Source of the DNA: Flavobacterium glaciei
Lineage (GTDB): Bacteria > Bacteroidota > Bacteroidia > Flavobacteriales > Flavobacteriaceae
Direction: 5' to 3'
NCBI RefSeq assembly: GCF_003350545.1
Contig: NZ_QQBA01000012.1
Coordinates: 44,795 to 108,794, forward strand
DNA length: 64,000 nucleotides
A program made the translations under genes and the position numbers. The notes beneath the pieces were generated by a model. That model did no database searches. It saw only the letters and a list, made by a program, of their open reading frames with translations, and had not been told where the DNA came from. This document shows positions 1 to 9,087 of the stretch, in pieces (the first letter of the stretch is position 1; each line of letters opens with the position of its first letter).

Positions 1-2135
1 ACTGGAAAGATTAAGTTTTTTGTATCTCTTGTAAAATAATCTACAGAACCTGTAAGTCTATTATTAATAAAAGCAAAATCTAGTCCAACTCCAGAAGATG
101 TAGTAGTTTCCCACTTCAAATTTTCATTAGCATTAGAATCCACATTTAATGCTCCGTTTAAGCCATAAGAAGCACGAGCTACCGCAGAGTTCACAGTAAA
201 CTCTTGGTTACCTGTAACACCATAATTAGCTCTTAATTTCAAACTGTTAACTAAACCAGCTTTATCTTCAAAAACTTTATATCCTACTCCGATTGCTGGG
301 AAAGAACCATATTTATTATTAGCACCTAATTTAGTAGACCCGTCTGAACGAAAGGAAGCAGTTATTAATAACTTTTTGTACAAAGTCGTATTTACTCTAC
401 CAAAAAAAGATTGCAATTCATTTCTATTTCTAAAAGAAGACGCTCTGAATTCATTTTGCAAACCACCTTCAATATTGTCAATTAGGTTTGTTTGCCCTGG
501 ATCAAAACCTTTCGCAGATGTATTACTACCACTTACATTATAGTCATAGTATGAGTAACCCGCTAAAGCATCAAAAGAAAAATTATCATTAACTGTTTTG
601 TTGTAATTCAATGTGTGCTCAAATGTTCTGTTCACTCTTTCTATTTGAGTAATACCAGCCTGACCAAATTTTAATTGAGTAGATCCCGGAGGAGTTGCTT
701 GTGCAACGTTTTGAATTTGAATTGCTGGAGACAATTGAGATTTTCTAGTAGAATTAGAAGTTTCAACACCAAATAAGAATTGGTAATTCAAATTGTCATT
801 AATTTTTAATGTAGATTTAATACTTGCTAACAATTTGTTAGTGTTTGTGTTGTCTTTGTAAGAATCAGACAATAAAGCTGGATTCAAAAAAGAGTTATTC
901 AAATCTGCTGAACCATTAGGTCTAACATTATATGAACCATCAGCATTAATTAATCTGTCTGTTGGATTCCAATAAATTGCAGTAGCAATTAAGTTTCCAA
1001 CAAAACCTACATCATTTGAGATCAAAGCAGCCTCATCTCTAAGACTAGAATAATTTACTTTAGTATCTACTTTTAAAGCACCACCAAAGAAATCATTAGA
1101 GTTGTTTAAAGCAAATGTATATTTATCTAAACCTGTTTTGTTAACAATACCTTCTGTATTAGAAGCTCCAATAGAAACCCTTGTAGAAGAATTTTCAGTA
1201 GATTTAGTAAAAGATACATCATGGTTAGAAGAAAATGCATTTCTCATAACTGCATTTTCCCAGTTATAACTTCTTGATCCATTATCTCTACCACCGTTAG
1301 CCACATACTCATCACCTGACATTAACTCTAAATTACTAGCTAAAGAACTAAAAGTGAATGAATTTGAGTATGTTAATTGTGGTTCTTTAGATTTAGATTT
1401 TTTTGTAGTAATTACAATAACACCATTTGCTCCACGAGAACCATAGATAGCAGTAGAAGACGCGTCTTTCAAGACTGTCATACTTTCGATATCGTTTTGG
1501 TTGATAAAGTTTAATGGGTTTCTAGCAGATTGACTACCTAATCCAATATCATTTCCTGCAGAAACATCACCACCATCTAAGGGCACACCATCAACAACAA
1601 TAAGTGGTCCGTTTCCAGAACGGATAGATGAATTTCCACGAATTCTGATACTTGCAGCAGCTCCTGGCTCACCACTTGATTGAGTTACTTGAACTCCCGC
1701 AACTTTACCTCTTAATAAATCAGCAGGGTTAGGTGCTCCTACATTATCAAAACTTTTAGAACTCAATTGATCAACTGCACCCGTTGCATCTTTCTTTCTA
1801 ACTGAACCGTAACCAATAACGACTACCTCTTTTAATTCAGCTGAATCTTCTTTTAATACTACATTTACTGTGCTTTTACCCGCTACATTTACCTCTTGTG
1901 TTTTAAGACCAATGTAACTAAAAACTAAAACTGCGTTTGAGCCAACATTCTTGATAGTAAATTTTCCATCGAAATCAGTTTGCGCTCCATTTGTTGTTCC
2001 TTTTACTAAGATAGAAGCCCCTGGAAGCGGACCACTACTATCAGATACTGTACCGGACACATCTTGCGAATAAGTCAAACTTGTACAAAGTACCGCTAGA
2101 AACACCATCAAGCCTTTAATTAGACTATTTTTCAT
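1..2135 (-). CDS. SusC/RagA-family TonB-linked outer membrane porin (3' end outside window)
   Basis: This gene reads leftward from ATG at 2133-2135 and is still open at base 1, so about 711 N-terminal residues are visible. After a signal peptide (MKNSLIKGLMVFLAVLCTS, then a cut near YSQ) comes a carboxypeptidase-regulatory-like domain (residues about 22-100: VSGTVSDSSGPLPGASILVKG). A TonB-box-like EVVVIGYGSVRK follows, then a plug domain with the usual SusC signatures (RIRGNSSI, PLIVVDGVP, LKDASSTAIYGSRGANGVI). SusC proteins form the barrel of SusCD glycan importers, and SusD normally lies just downstream, here beyond the left edge. Operators shared with the GH65/GH32 promoters lie 100-135 bp upstream, so it probably serves the same sugar regulon. 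The family call is firm. The substrate (alpha-glucan such as dextran, or fructan) is inferred from neighbours only. Confidence 0.93.
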   Translation of the reverse strand, partial: MKNSLIKGLMVFLAVLCTSLTYSQDVSGTVSDSSGPLPGASILVKGTTNGAQTDFDGKFTIKNVGSNAVLVFSYIGLKTQEVNVAGKSTVNVVLKEDSAELKEVVVIGYGSVRKKDATGAVDQLSSKSFDNVGAPNPADLLRGKVAGVQVTQSSGEPGAAASIRIRGNSSIRSGNGPLIVVDGVPLDGGDVSAGNDIGLGSQSARNPLNFINQNDIESMTVLKDASSTAIYGSRGANGVIVITTKKSKSKEPQLTYSNSFTFSSLASNLELMSGDEYVANGGRDNGSRSYNWENAVMRNAFSSNHDVSFTKSTENSSTRVSIGASNTEGIVNKTGLDKYTFALNNSNDFFGGALKVDTKVNYSSLRDEAALISNDVGFVGNLIATAIYWNPTDRLINADGSYNVRPNGSADLNNSFLNPALLSDSYKDNTNTNKLLASIKSTLKINDNLNYQFLFGVETSNSTRKSQLSPAIQIQNVAQATPPGSTQLKFGQAGITQIERVNRTFEHTLNYNKTVNDNFSFDALAGYSYYDYNVSGSNTSAKGFDPGQTNLIDNIEGGLQNEFRASSFRNRNELQSFFGRVNTTLYKKLLITASFRSDGSTKLGANNKYGSFPAIGVGYKVFEDKAGLVNSLKLRANYGVTGNQEFTVNSAVARASYGLNGALNVDSNANENLKWETTTSSGVGLDFAFINNRLTGSVDYFTRDTKNLIFP

Positions 2136-2192
2136 ACGTAATAAATAAGTTGGTTAATAATTTGTTTAAATGGTTTGTTTAAATATTAACAT

Positions 2193-2200
2193 CAAACATA
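2193..2200 (-). promoter_or_regulatory. -7 element of susC promoter
   Basis: On the minus strand this reads TATGTTTG, a full match to the Bacteroidota -7 consensus TAnnTTTG, about 58 bp upstream of the susC ATG. No clear -33 TTG is visible, which would fit an activator-dependent promoter. Confidence 0.5.
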
Positions 2201-2236
2201 ATTATAATTTTATGATAACATTAAGATTTAAGTAAA

Positions 2237-2270
2237 CTATAACGTTTTCGTTATGCCGAAAACGTTTTCG
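2237..2270. promoter_or_regulatory. Tandem LacI-type operators upstream of susC
   Basis: A perfect 14-bp palindrome CGAAAACGTTTTCG lies at 2257-2270. A 12/14 match, CTATAACGTTTTCG, lies at 2237-2250. Their centres (2263.5 and 2243.5) are 20 bp apart, about two helical turns. The central CpG palindrome is typical of LacI-family operators. Both sites lie upstream of the -7 box (43.5 and 63.5 bp from its near edge) rather than over it. Confidence 0.75.
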
Positions 2271-2710
2271 ATTTTAAAATTAATCCTTTAAAAATTTAAT
2301 ACTAAAATTATAATAAACATAAAAAAAAAGCAATAAAAAAATCATTATTGTATAATTTACGCATATGCTACACAAAATCATTGCATTTTAATCAAAAAAA
2401 ATCGCGATTAAGAAATAACATTGCGAATTATGCAAAGTAATGTCGTTTTTTGCCAAAAATTAACAATCTGAATTTATCTAAAATGATGTGCTATAAAACA
2501 TTTGGATGTGAAAAAAAATATTCTGTATTTTCTATTACATAACACTAAAAAAAACAGGGATCTATTATAAACACATTTACGGAACGATTTCGTTACTCTA
2601 ACCCTATTTTTAAAAAAAAATCAATCTGTTTTGCGTTGCATAAAATCCATCGGTATATCTAAAATTTATTTTGTCAATAGCATTTCTTGAATACAATGTA
2701 TAATAGGAAA

Positions 2711-2772
2711 CAAAAAAGCCACTAACACATAATTCAATCTATAACAAACAGATTAAATCAAGTATTTGTGGC
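2711..2772 (-). terminator. Possible terminator of the GH65 gene
   Basis: On the minus strand GCCAC(AAATAC) near 2772 can pair with a GTGGC-ending arm at 2718-2722 across a long loop, followed by TTTTTTG. The stem is short and the loop about 45 nt, so support is moderate. Confidence 0.4.
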
Positions 2773-2803
2773 AATAAAAATTTTTGCAGTATTATTTGCA
2801 GTA

Positions 2804-4810
2804 TTATTTTATGACAATGGTTTTATTGTCAACTCCAATTCCGATAATCTTTAACGATTTCCATTGTTTTGGCAACAATCCTTTGTTGTATTTCAACCCC
2901 ATATCAGTTTGTTCCACTCCTCCAAAACCATAAATAACTGCCTGGAGCATTGCTCCTGCACCAGTTGCAAAATATGGATTATTGCTATTAGCTGATTCCG
3001 AAAAAACTCCAAAAGGCGGACGGCTATTTGGCAAATAGGATTTTACAAAATAACTATAAGCCTTTTCTCTATCGCCTAATCGTGCATACAAAACAGACAA
3101 AACTCCGGAAGCCATAGCTGGACCATCTTTTTTATCAATTTTTTCCGCATAGTATTCTAAATCTTTTTCTATTTGAACTTTGTCTGTGATTATGTGTAAA
3201 GGGTAAGCTAATAAATTTACATCAGCCTGTTTTATCATTTGGCCAGCATACCCTTTATAATTTTGAGTAATTCCATTCTCACTATGAATGATTAATTTTT
3301 CTGAAACTTCTATCCAGCTCGGATTAATCGGCTCGTTTAAAATTGTGGCTGCCTTAATCGTATTTTTCAAAGACTCAATAGCAGATGCGTTTGTAAATGC
3401 ATTATCGTCCACGTGTTGTGCATATTCATCGGCACCAACTACATTCAAAATAGAATAACTTCCATCTTGATTTTTAACTACACGGCTCACCCAAAAATCA
3501 GCTGTTTCTTTTAGAACATTCCATTCTTTTTTCAACCAAATCTTATCTTGTGTATAACTGTAGTAATTCCAAAAAGCAATCGAAACATCTGCAGTTATGT
3601 GTTGTTCAAAAATCCCGGTCAAAGCCCAAGTCGGCGTGGCTTCCTCACCAGTATCGTCAGATTCCCAAGGATACATTGCTCCATTATAGCCATAAATAAA
3701 AGCTTTTTGTTTTGCTTTTTGCAAACGGTCTGAACGGTAATCCAAACATGATTTTGCCATATCTGGCTGTAACGCTAAAAGTGTTGGATACATCCAAAGT
3801 TCAGTATCCCAAAAAATATGTCCGTTATATCCTTGCGATGACAATCCCATTGGCGCAATACTTTGTCTGGTATCAGGCCTGATGTAGGAGTACAAATTGT
3901 ATAATGCAAAACGTACACGTTGTTGTGCATCAAGATCACCTTCAATTTGTATATCGCCCGTATTCCATAACTCAGCCCATGCTTGTTTGTGACGATTCAA
4001 TAATTTATCAATTCCTTCTTGTAATGCATAAATCGGTTGTCTTTCGGACTCATTCAACGGGTCAGTAACATCTTTTGAAGTACAAATTCCTCCTGCTACT
4101 GCAAATTGGTATTTTTTTCCTTTCTGTAATTTTTTAGTAAAACCTACTTCATTTCCAGTTTGCTTTAAAGCTTCGCTTTGTCCGTCAAAAAGAAAAGTAG
4201 TTGAAGCAGCAACTGTATATTTACCTGTAAGCGTTTTAGCAACTGTTCCAAAAACAGGCATTAAATATTGATTATCTTTCAAAATCCTAAACTGACTTTT
4301 AGCGTCTTTCAACTCATCCGGAACAACCATATAATTATTAGCCGTAATATCGATATCTTTACTAGGGGTAATTTCGACAATTGCCATCGCCGAGAAGGGA
4401 ATAGCTCTATTTGCCAAAATCGTATACTTAATTGTTGCTAAATCTTTAAATGAAAATGAAGTCGTACTCGTTCCCTCTTTCATCGAAATAACTTGACTCC
4501 AGTTATCAATATTGTCTGATTTAATTTCTTGATTATTGATATCCAAATGCAGATTCAGAAATTCAATTCCGCGAACTATTCTGCTGATTCCATTTTCTGG
4601 ACTTCCGTCATAAACGCCATTCAGAATAATTTCTTTTGTTTTTAAAGGCGTATCATCGGTAACAATTCCTATTTGACCATTTGCCATAGCAACACCAAAA
4701 TAATTTACTCTTGAATTTGCGTATAAATGCCACTCATCTGATTTGCTTTGACTAAAAGCGACTGAACTTAGTAAGAGCATGAAAAACAAACTTTTAACTG
4801 TTGAAATCAT
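2804..4810 (-). CDS. GH65 alpha-glucosidase, hydrolase type (kojibiose-hydrolase-like)
   Basis: The 668-residue protein has a Sec signal peptide (cut near VAFS-QS) and so is probably periplasmic. Its N-terminal beta-sandwich and (alpha/alpha)6 barrel carry GH65 signatures: GHIFWDTELWMYP (330-342), MYPWESDDTGEE (379-390), EQHITADVS (402-410) and GADEYAQHVDDNAFTN (459-474). Glu462 of the last motif is the expected general acid. Glu605 in GVFSESANSN sits where the GH65 hydrolases have a catalytic base, whereas phosphorylases have a phosphate-binding site, so hydrolysis is expected. From memory, characterised relatives in Flavobacterium johnsoniae (FjGH65A) and Mucilaginibacter hydrolyse the alpha-1,2 linkage of kojibiose, with a similar spacing between the two Glu. 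It is divergent from the GH32 gene and shares its operators. Family is certain; the exact linkage is inferred. Confidence 0.9.
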   Translation of the reverse strand: MISTVKSLFFMLLLSSVAFSQSKSDEWHLYANSRVNYFGVAMANGQIGIVTDDTPLKTKEIILNGVYDGSPENGISRIVRGIEFLNLHLDINNQEIKSDNIDNWSQVISMKEGTSTTSFSFKDLATIKYTILANRAIPFSAMAIVEITPSKDIDITANNYMVVPDELKDAKSQFRILKDNQYLMPVFGTVAKTLTGKYTVAASTTFLFDGQSEALKQTGNEVGFTKKLQKGKKYQFAVAGGICTSKDVTDPLNESERQPIYALQEGIDKLLNRHKQAWAELWNTGDIQIEGDLDAQQRVRFALYNLYSYIRPDTRQSIAPMGLSSQGYNGHIFWDTELWMYPTLLALQPDMAKSCLDYRSDRLQKAKQKAFIYGYNGAMYPWESDDTGEEATPTWALTGIFEQHITADVSIAFWNYYSYTQDKIWLKKEWNVLKETADFWVSRVVKNQDGSYSILNVVGADEYAQHVDDNAFTNASAIESLKNTIKAATILNEPINPSWIEVSEKLIIHSENGITQNYKGYAGQMIKQADVNLLAYPLHIITDKVQIEKDLEYYAEKIDKKDGPAMASGVLSVLYARLGDREKAYSYFVKSYLPNSRPPFGVFSESANSNNPYFATGAGAMLQAVIYGFGGVEQTDMGLKYNKGLLPKQWKSLKIIGIGVDNKTIVIK

Positions 4811-4834
4811 AAATTAATTTTTTAATAATATTTT

Positions 4835-4842
4835 CAAACTTA
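4835..4842 (-). promoter_or_regulatory. -7 element of the GH65 gene
   Basis: On the minus strand this reads TAAGTTTG, matching TAnnTTTG, 25-32 bp upstream of the GH65 ATG. The perfect operator centre (4904.5) is 62.5 bp from its near edge, almost the same distance as at susC. Confidence 0.5.
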
Positions 4843-4896
4843 TATCATTTAATTCATAAAAAGTTGAATAGTTGTATATAGTGCACAGAATAGAAA

Positions 4897-4931
4897 TCGA
4901 AAACGTTTTCGACATACCGAAAACGTTTTTA
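4897..4931. promoter_or_regulatory. Tandem LacI-type operators between GH65 and GH32 genes
   Basis: A perfect CGAAAACGTTTTCG at 4898-4911 (with T/A flanks the palindrome is 16 bp, 4897-4912) is followed by CGAAAACGTTTTTA at 4918-4931 (12/14). The centres are 20 bp apart, exactly as at susC, and the linker is similar (GACATACCG versus GTTATGCCG). They lie between divergent genes and can serve both. Confidence 0.8.
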
Positions 4932-5006
4932 GTACCTTGATTTTAAATTATTAAAAAATAGAATTCTATTTTTATGTATAAAACATAATAATAAATCCTT
5001 TTTTCT

Positions 5007-6596
5007 ATGAAGTTCGCAAACAACATCATATCGATTTTTTTCTTTTTGGGCAGTACATTTTTCTTGTTTTCGTGTAAAAAAGAAGAAGGAAATAACATCA
5101 TTGCCATAACCTCTTCTGAAAAAATAAAAATTGATTCTACTGAAAAATACAAAGAACCGTTTAGACCACAATTTCATTTTTCTCCAGAAAAAAAATGGAT
5201 GAATGACCCCAACGGCATGGTATATTATAAAGGTATTTATCATTTGTTTTATCAATATTACCCAGACGATATTGTTTGGGGACCGATGCATTGGGGACAC
5301 GCCACCAGCACTGATTTAATTCATTGGACACATAAAAAAATTGCATTATTCCCTGATAAATTAGGCATGATATTCTCTGGCAGTGCAGTAGTAGATATTG
5401 ACAATACATCAGGTTTGGGAACAAAAGAAAATCCTCCAATGATCGCCGTTTTCACCTATCACGACATGGCAGGCGAAAAAGGGGGCAGGACAGATTATCA
5501 AACACAAGGATTATCCTACAGCTTAGACGAAGGAGAAACTTGGTTGAAATATGAAAAAAATCCTATTGTTAAAAATTCCGGCGTAAAAGATTTCAGAGAC
5601 CCTAAAGTTTTCTGGAATAATGAAACTAAACTATGGAATATGGTATTAGTAGCAGGAGATCACGCTCAATTTTACACTTCTGAAAATTTAATTAATTGGA
5701 AATTCGAAAGTCAATTTGGTGAAAATATCGGTGCTCATGGCGGTGTATGGGAATGTCCCGATATTTTTAAATTGAAAGTTGCCAATTCCAATGAAGAAAA
5801 ATGGGTTTTACTTATCAGTATCAATCCTGGGGCTCCAAATGGAGGCTCTGGAACACAATATTTCATAGGTGATTTTGATGGGAAAAGTTTTAAAACCACC
5901 CAAAAAGATATTAAATGGATTGACAACGGTGCTGATAATTATGCTGGAGTTACCTACAACAATACCCCAGACAATAAACGAATATTCATAGGCTGGATGA
6001 GTAACTGGTCATATGCCAGAGACACCCCTACAAAAAACTGGAGAAGTGCCATGACACTACCTCGAGAACTATCCCTTGAAAAAATAAACAATAATTATGT
6101 TCTAAAAAACAGTCCTGTTGAACCGTTCAAAAAACAATTAGTTTCAGAATTCTCAAAGGATATATTGCCTATTAAACCAAACCAAAAAGTCACTTTTACG
6201 TATGAAAATTTCAACCAATCTGAAGTGAAATTTAAAGCTTCTTCAAAAAATTTAAAATTGGTTTTTTCCAATGAAGTAAATGATTCTTTGGTTTTGAATT
6301 ATGATGCTGTACAAAAAAACTTTTCGATAGACAGACGACATTCCGGAATAGTAAATTTCGAAAAAAGTTTTGGAGAAAAAATTCACAACACCAAAATTCC
6401 AAACATTACAACAGAAACAATCGATTATCAAATCGTAATAGATTGGTCCTCAATTGAAATTTTTCTTAATGGTGGTGTATACAGTTTTACGGAACAAATT
6501 TTCCCTAGCAAACCGTACACCAAACTTAGTATTCAATCTGATGAAAAACTAGAAATAAAAAACGTCACTATTCATAGAATTAAAGGAATCTGGTAA
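5007..6596 (+). CDS. GH32 beta-fructosidase lipoprotein (levanase/inulinase/invertase type)
   Basis: The 529-residue protein cleaves fructosyl linkages in fructans or sucrose. The three GH32 catalytic blocks are intact: WMNDPNG (nucleophile Asp67), FRDPK (transition-state stabiliser Asp198) and WECPD (acid/base Glu249). A C-terminal beta-sandwich begins near residue 370. The N-terminus is a lipoprotein signal ending LFSC at Cys23. The residues after it, KKEEG, resemble the charged export signal that sends Flavobacteriia lipoproteins to the cell surface, so surface display is possible. It begins an operon with an MFS porter (50 bp downstream) and fructokinase. A weak -7-like TATTTTTA at 4967-4974 lies 42.5 and 62.5 bp from the two operator centres. 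Exo versus endo action cannot be told by eye. Confidence 0.93.
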   Translation: MKFANNIISIFFFLGSTFFLFSCKKEEGNNIIAITSSEKIKIDSTEKYKEPFRPQFHFSPEKKWMNDPNGMVYYKGIYHLFYQYYPDDIVWGPMHWGHATSTDLIHWTHKKIALFPDKLGMIFSGSAVVDIDNTSGLGTKENPPMIAVFTYHDMAGEKGGRTDYQTQGLSYSLDEGETWLKYEKNPIVKNSGVKDFRDPKVFWNNETKLWNMVLVAGDHAQFYTSENLINWKFESQFGENIGAHGGVWECPDIFKLKVANSNEEKWVLLISINPGAPNGGSGTQYFIGDFDGKSFKTTQKDIKWIDNGADNYAGVTYNNTPDNKRIFIGWMSNWSYARDTPTKNWRSAMTLPRELSLEKINNNYVLKNSPVEPFKKQLVSEFSKDILPIKPNQKVTFTYENFNQSEVKFKASSKNLKLVFSNEVNDSLVLNYDAVQKNFSIDRRHSGIVNFEKSFGEKIHNTKIPNITTETIDYQIVIDWSSIEIFLNGGVYSFTEQIFPSKPYTKLSIQSDEKLEIKNVTIHRIKGIW

Positions 6597-6646
6597 CAAT
6601 ACAAATCATTAAATCTACCAAAACTATTAACCCTAAATTATAAAAA

Positions 6647-7975
6647 ATGAATAACAGAAAAATACTCTATTGGTCCATTATTGTTGCGTTTGCAGGATTT
6701 TTATTTGGATTTGACACCGTAGTAATTTCGGGAGCAGACAAACAATTGCAGCAATTATGGGGTTCTTCTGAATTGTTTCATGGATTGGTAGTAATGTCAT
6801 CCGCATTATGGGGAACGGTTATAGGTGCTATTTTTGGTGCGTTTCCAACGAATATATTAGGTCGGAAAAAAACTTTAATAATTATAGGTTTGCTGTTTTT
6901 TGTTTCTTCCATTGGAACTGCTTTTGCAAATGATCCTATTATATTTTCTATTTTCAGATTTCTTGGCGGAATTGGGATTGGGGCTTCAACCATTGCTGCT
7001 CCTACATATGTTTCTGAAATAGCTCCTGCTAAAGACCGCGGAAAATTAGTTGCTTTATACCAATTCAATATTGTTTTTGGAATATTAATCGCCTTTACCT
7101 CAAACTATTATTTACAGGATATTGGAGAAAATGCCTGGCGTTGGATGTTAGGAATACAAGCTTTCCCATCCTTTCTATACACAATTCTGGTATTTGGAAT
7201 CCCGGAAAGTCCGCGTTGGATTTTAGAATACAAGAAAGACAGAGCAAAAGCAGTCGCTATTTTGAAACAAATTAATAGTGACTCAGCAGTAGAAGCAGAA
7301 ATAGCAGCTATTGAAAAAGAAACATCACATGAAGAAAAAAACGAATCTATTTTTATGGCAAAATACAGAAAACCATTACTATTGGCTTTTTTTATTGCTT
7401 TTTTCAATCAGCTCTCCGGGATTAATGCTTTTCTATATTATGCACCTCGAATTTTTGAATTAGCAGGATTAGAGAAATCAGCTTCTTTTTTGAGTAGTAT
7501 CGGAATTGGAGTGATTAATTTGATTTTTACCATGATTGGAATCTCGCTGATTGACAAATACGGAAGAAAAACATTGATGTATTTAGGTTCTGTTGGATAC
7601 ATTATTTCTTTGGGATTAGTAACAACTGCCTTTTATTTTGAATGGAAAGGAATGGCCGTTCCGCTATTTTTCTTTTTGTTTATTGCATCCCACGCGATAG
7701 GACAAGGAGCCGTGATTTGGGTATTTATCTCCGAATTGTTCCCTAATAAACTAAGAGCAGCCGGAACCTCTTTTGGGACCTCTGTTCATTGGGTCTTAGC
7801 TGCATTGATTCCTTCTTTTATTCCATTTTTATTCAAAGAAATTGGAACAACAACTGTTTTTGCTATATTCTGTATTATGATGGTTTTCCAACTGCTTTGG
7901 GTATTTACAAAAATGCCAGAAACCAAAGGAAGAACATTAGAAGAACTATCTGAAAGTCTATCAAAAAACGAATAA
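6647..7975 (+). CDS. MFS sugar porter (sugar:H+ symporter family)
   Basis: This 442-residue, 12-helix inner-membrane transporter has sugar-porter signatures: FGFDTVVISGA in helix 1, GRKK in the helix 2-3 loop, PESPRW after helix 6, DKYGRKTL in the helix 8-9 loop, and PETKGRTLEEL at the C-terminus. It lies between GH32 and fructokinase and its stop is only 2 bp before the kinase start, so it most likely imports fructose or sucrose released at the surface or in the periplasm. The family is certain and the substrate inferred from the operon. Confidence 0.92.
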   Translation: MNNRKILYWSIIVAFAGFLFGFDTVVISGADKQLQQLWGSSELFHGLVVMSSALWGTVIGAIFGAFPTNILGRKKTLIIIGLLFFVSSIGTAFANDPIIFSIFRFLGGIGIGASTIAAPTYVSEIAPAKDRGKLVALYQFNIVFGILIAFTSNYYLQDIGENAWRWMLGIQAFPSFLYTILVFGIPESPRWILEYKKDRAKAVAILKQINSDSAVEAEIAAIEKETSHEEKNESIFMAKYRKPLLLAFFIAFFNQLSGINAFLYYAPRIFELAGLEKSASFLSSIGIGVINLIFTMIGISLIDKYGRKTLMYLGSVGYIISLGLVTTAFYFEWKGMAVPLFFFLFIASHAIGQGAVIWVFISELFPNKLRAAGTSFGTSVHWVLAALIPSFIPFLFKEIGTTTVFAIFCIMMVFQLLWVFTKMPETKGRTLEELSESLSKNE

Positions 7976-7977
7976 TC

Positions 7978-8874
7978 ATGACCAAAAAAATAATCTGTTT
8001 TGGAGAAGTCTTGTTTGATGTTTTCCCTACACATCGGAAAATCGGCGGGGCGCCATTAAATGTAGCATTAAGACTCGCATCACTTGGAGTAAATGCGCAA
8101 ATAATCAGCCGAATTGGAAAGGATGAAATCGGAAAAGAACTCCTTGCTTTTATTGAAAAAAACGGAGTCGCTACCGAAACGATTCAAATAGACGAAAACT
8201 TATCTACTGGACAAGTTATTGTTCAATTAAACGATAAAGGTTCTGCTTCCTACACCATCAATTACCCTGTTGCATGGGACAAAATTATTTGTATTCCAGA
8301 AGATGAAATCATGGTCAAAAAAGCGGATGCACTTGTTTTTGGGACTCTTGTGTGTAGAGATTCTGTATCGCATACATCCCTTTTAGAGATAATAAACTAT
8401 GCAAAATACGCTGTTTTCGATGTTAATTTACGTGCTCCTTTTTACACAAAAGAAATACTTATTAATTTGATGATGCAATCTGATTTTATAAAATTCAATG
8501 ATGATGAGTTATTTGAAATTAGTGCTTTTATGAACTCTCCCTATCATTCATTGGAACAAAATATACTTTTTATAGCAGAACAGACAAACACAAAACACAT
8601 TTGTGTGACTAAAGGAAGTCATGGCGCTGTTTTGTACTACAATGAGAAAATGTATTACAATAGCGGCTACAAAATTGATGTTGTAGATACTGTAGGTTCT
8701 GGAGATTCTTTTTTAGCCGGTTTACTTTCTAAACTATTGTATGATGAAAACCCGCAAGAAGCCATAGATTTTGCTTGCGCTTTAGGAGCTATTGTAGCAA
8801 AAAATGAAGGTGCAAATCCAAAAATATCCATTCAAGAAATCAATGCTTTTATGAATCCTCAAATACTTATTTAA
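7978..8874 (+). CDS. Fructokinase (PfkB/ribokinase family)
   Basis: The 298-residue cytoplasmic sugar kinase is expected to phosphorylate fructose with ATP. The N-terminal glycine motif GGAPLNVALRLASLG (about 22-36) and PfkB signature 2, DTVGSGDSFLAGLL (about 238-251, with the catalytic base Asp in GSGD), are intact, and length is normal for bacterial fructokinases. It follows the MFS porter by 2 bp and completes a GH32-porter-kinase pathway. Other PfkB substrates are possible in principle, but this context favours fructose. Confidence 0.9.
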   Translation: MTKKIICFGEVLFDVFPTHRKIGGAPLNVALRLASLGVNAQIISRIGKDEIGKELLAFIEKNGVATETIQIDENLSTGQVIVQLNDKGSASYTINYPVAWDKIICIPEDEIMVKKADALVFGTLVCRDSVSHTSLLEIINYAKYAVFDVNLRAPFYTKEILINLMMQSDFIKFNDDELFEISAFMNSPYHSLEQNILFIAEQTNTKHICVTKGSHGAVLYYNEKMYYNSGYKIDVVDTVGSGDSFLAGLLSKLLYDENPQEAIDFACALGAIVAKNEGANPKISIQEINAFMNPQILI

Positions 8875-9011
8875 ATAATTGTAAGAGCATCACAAAATAA
8901 TACTTTCTGATAAAATTTTCCCTTTAATTAATAATTACACAATTGATTTAGTATTAAAATGTTCTTTTTCTTTTAAAACTAATAAAAGTGTACGAAACTG
9001 TTTTTTGAAAA

Positions 9012-9041
9012 TTGGTTTACAATAAATAAATTGTAAATTCG
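9012..9041 (+). promoter_or_regulatory. Candidate promoter of the first lacI-type gene
   Basis: TTG at 9012-9014 and TAAATTCG at 9034-9041 (7/8 to TAnnTTTG) are separated by 19 bp, a proper Bacteroidota spacing, 47 bp before the ATG. No CGAAAACGTTTTCG-like site is seen here. Confidence 0.35.
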
Positions 9042-9087
9042 TTCTCAGAAAGCAGTTTTTTGGCTTTTACAAATAGAGTATTGCAAT

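Larger units (their letters stand above)
2136..2803. other. 668-bp intergenic region between susC and the GH65 gene
   Basis: The region is very AT-rich. It holds the susC promoter and twin operators (2193-2270) and a terminator-like hairpin for the GH65 gene (2711-2772). A short direct repeat of GCAGTATTATTT lies next to the GH65 stop (2786-2809). I see no ORF or RNA gene in 2280-2700. Confidence 0.6.

Noticed and set aside
2583..2594. AACGATTTCGTT, a short inverted repeat that looks like a distant cousin of the sugar operators
   Set aside because: It lacks the central ACGT palindrome and lies far from any start; likely chance in AT-rich DNA.
4929..5300. 123-codon minus-strand frame over the GH32 start and operator region
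   Set aside because: Antisense to the conserved GH32 catalytic region, low-complexity Phe/Lys/Arg content, no start context.
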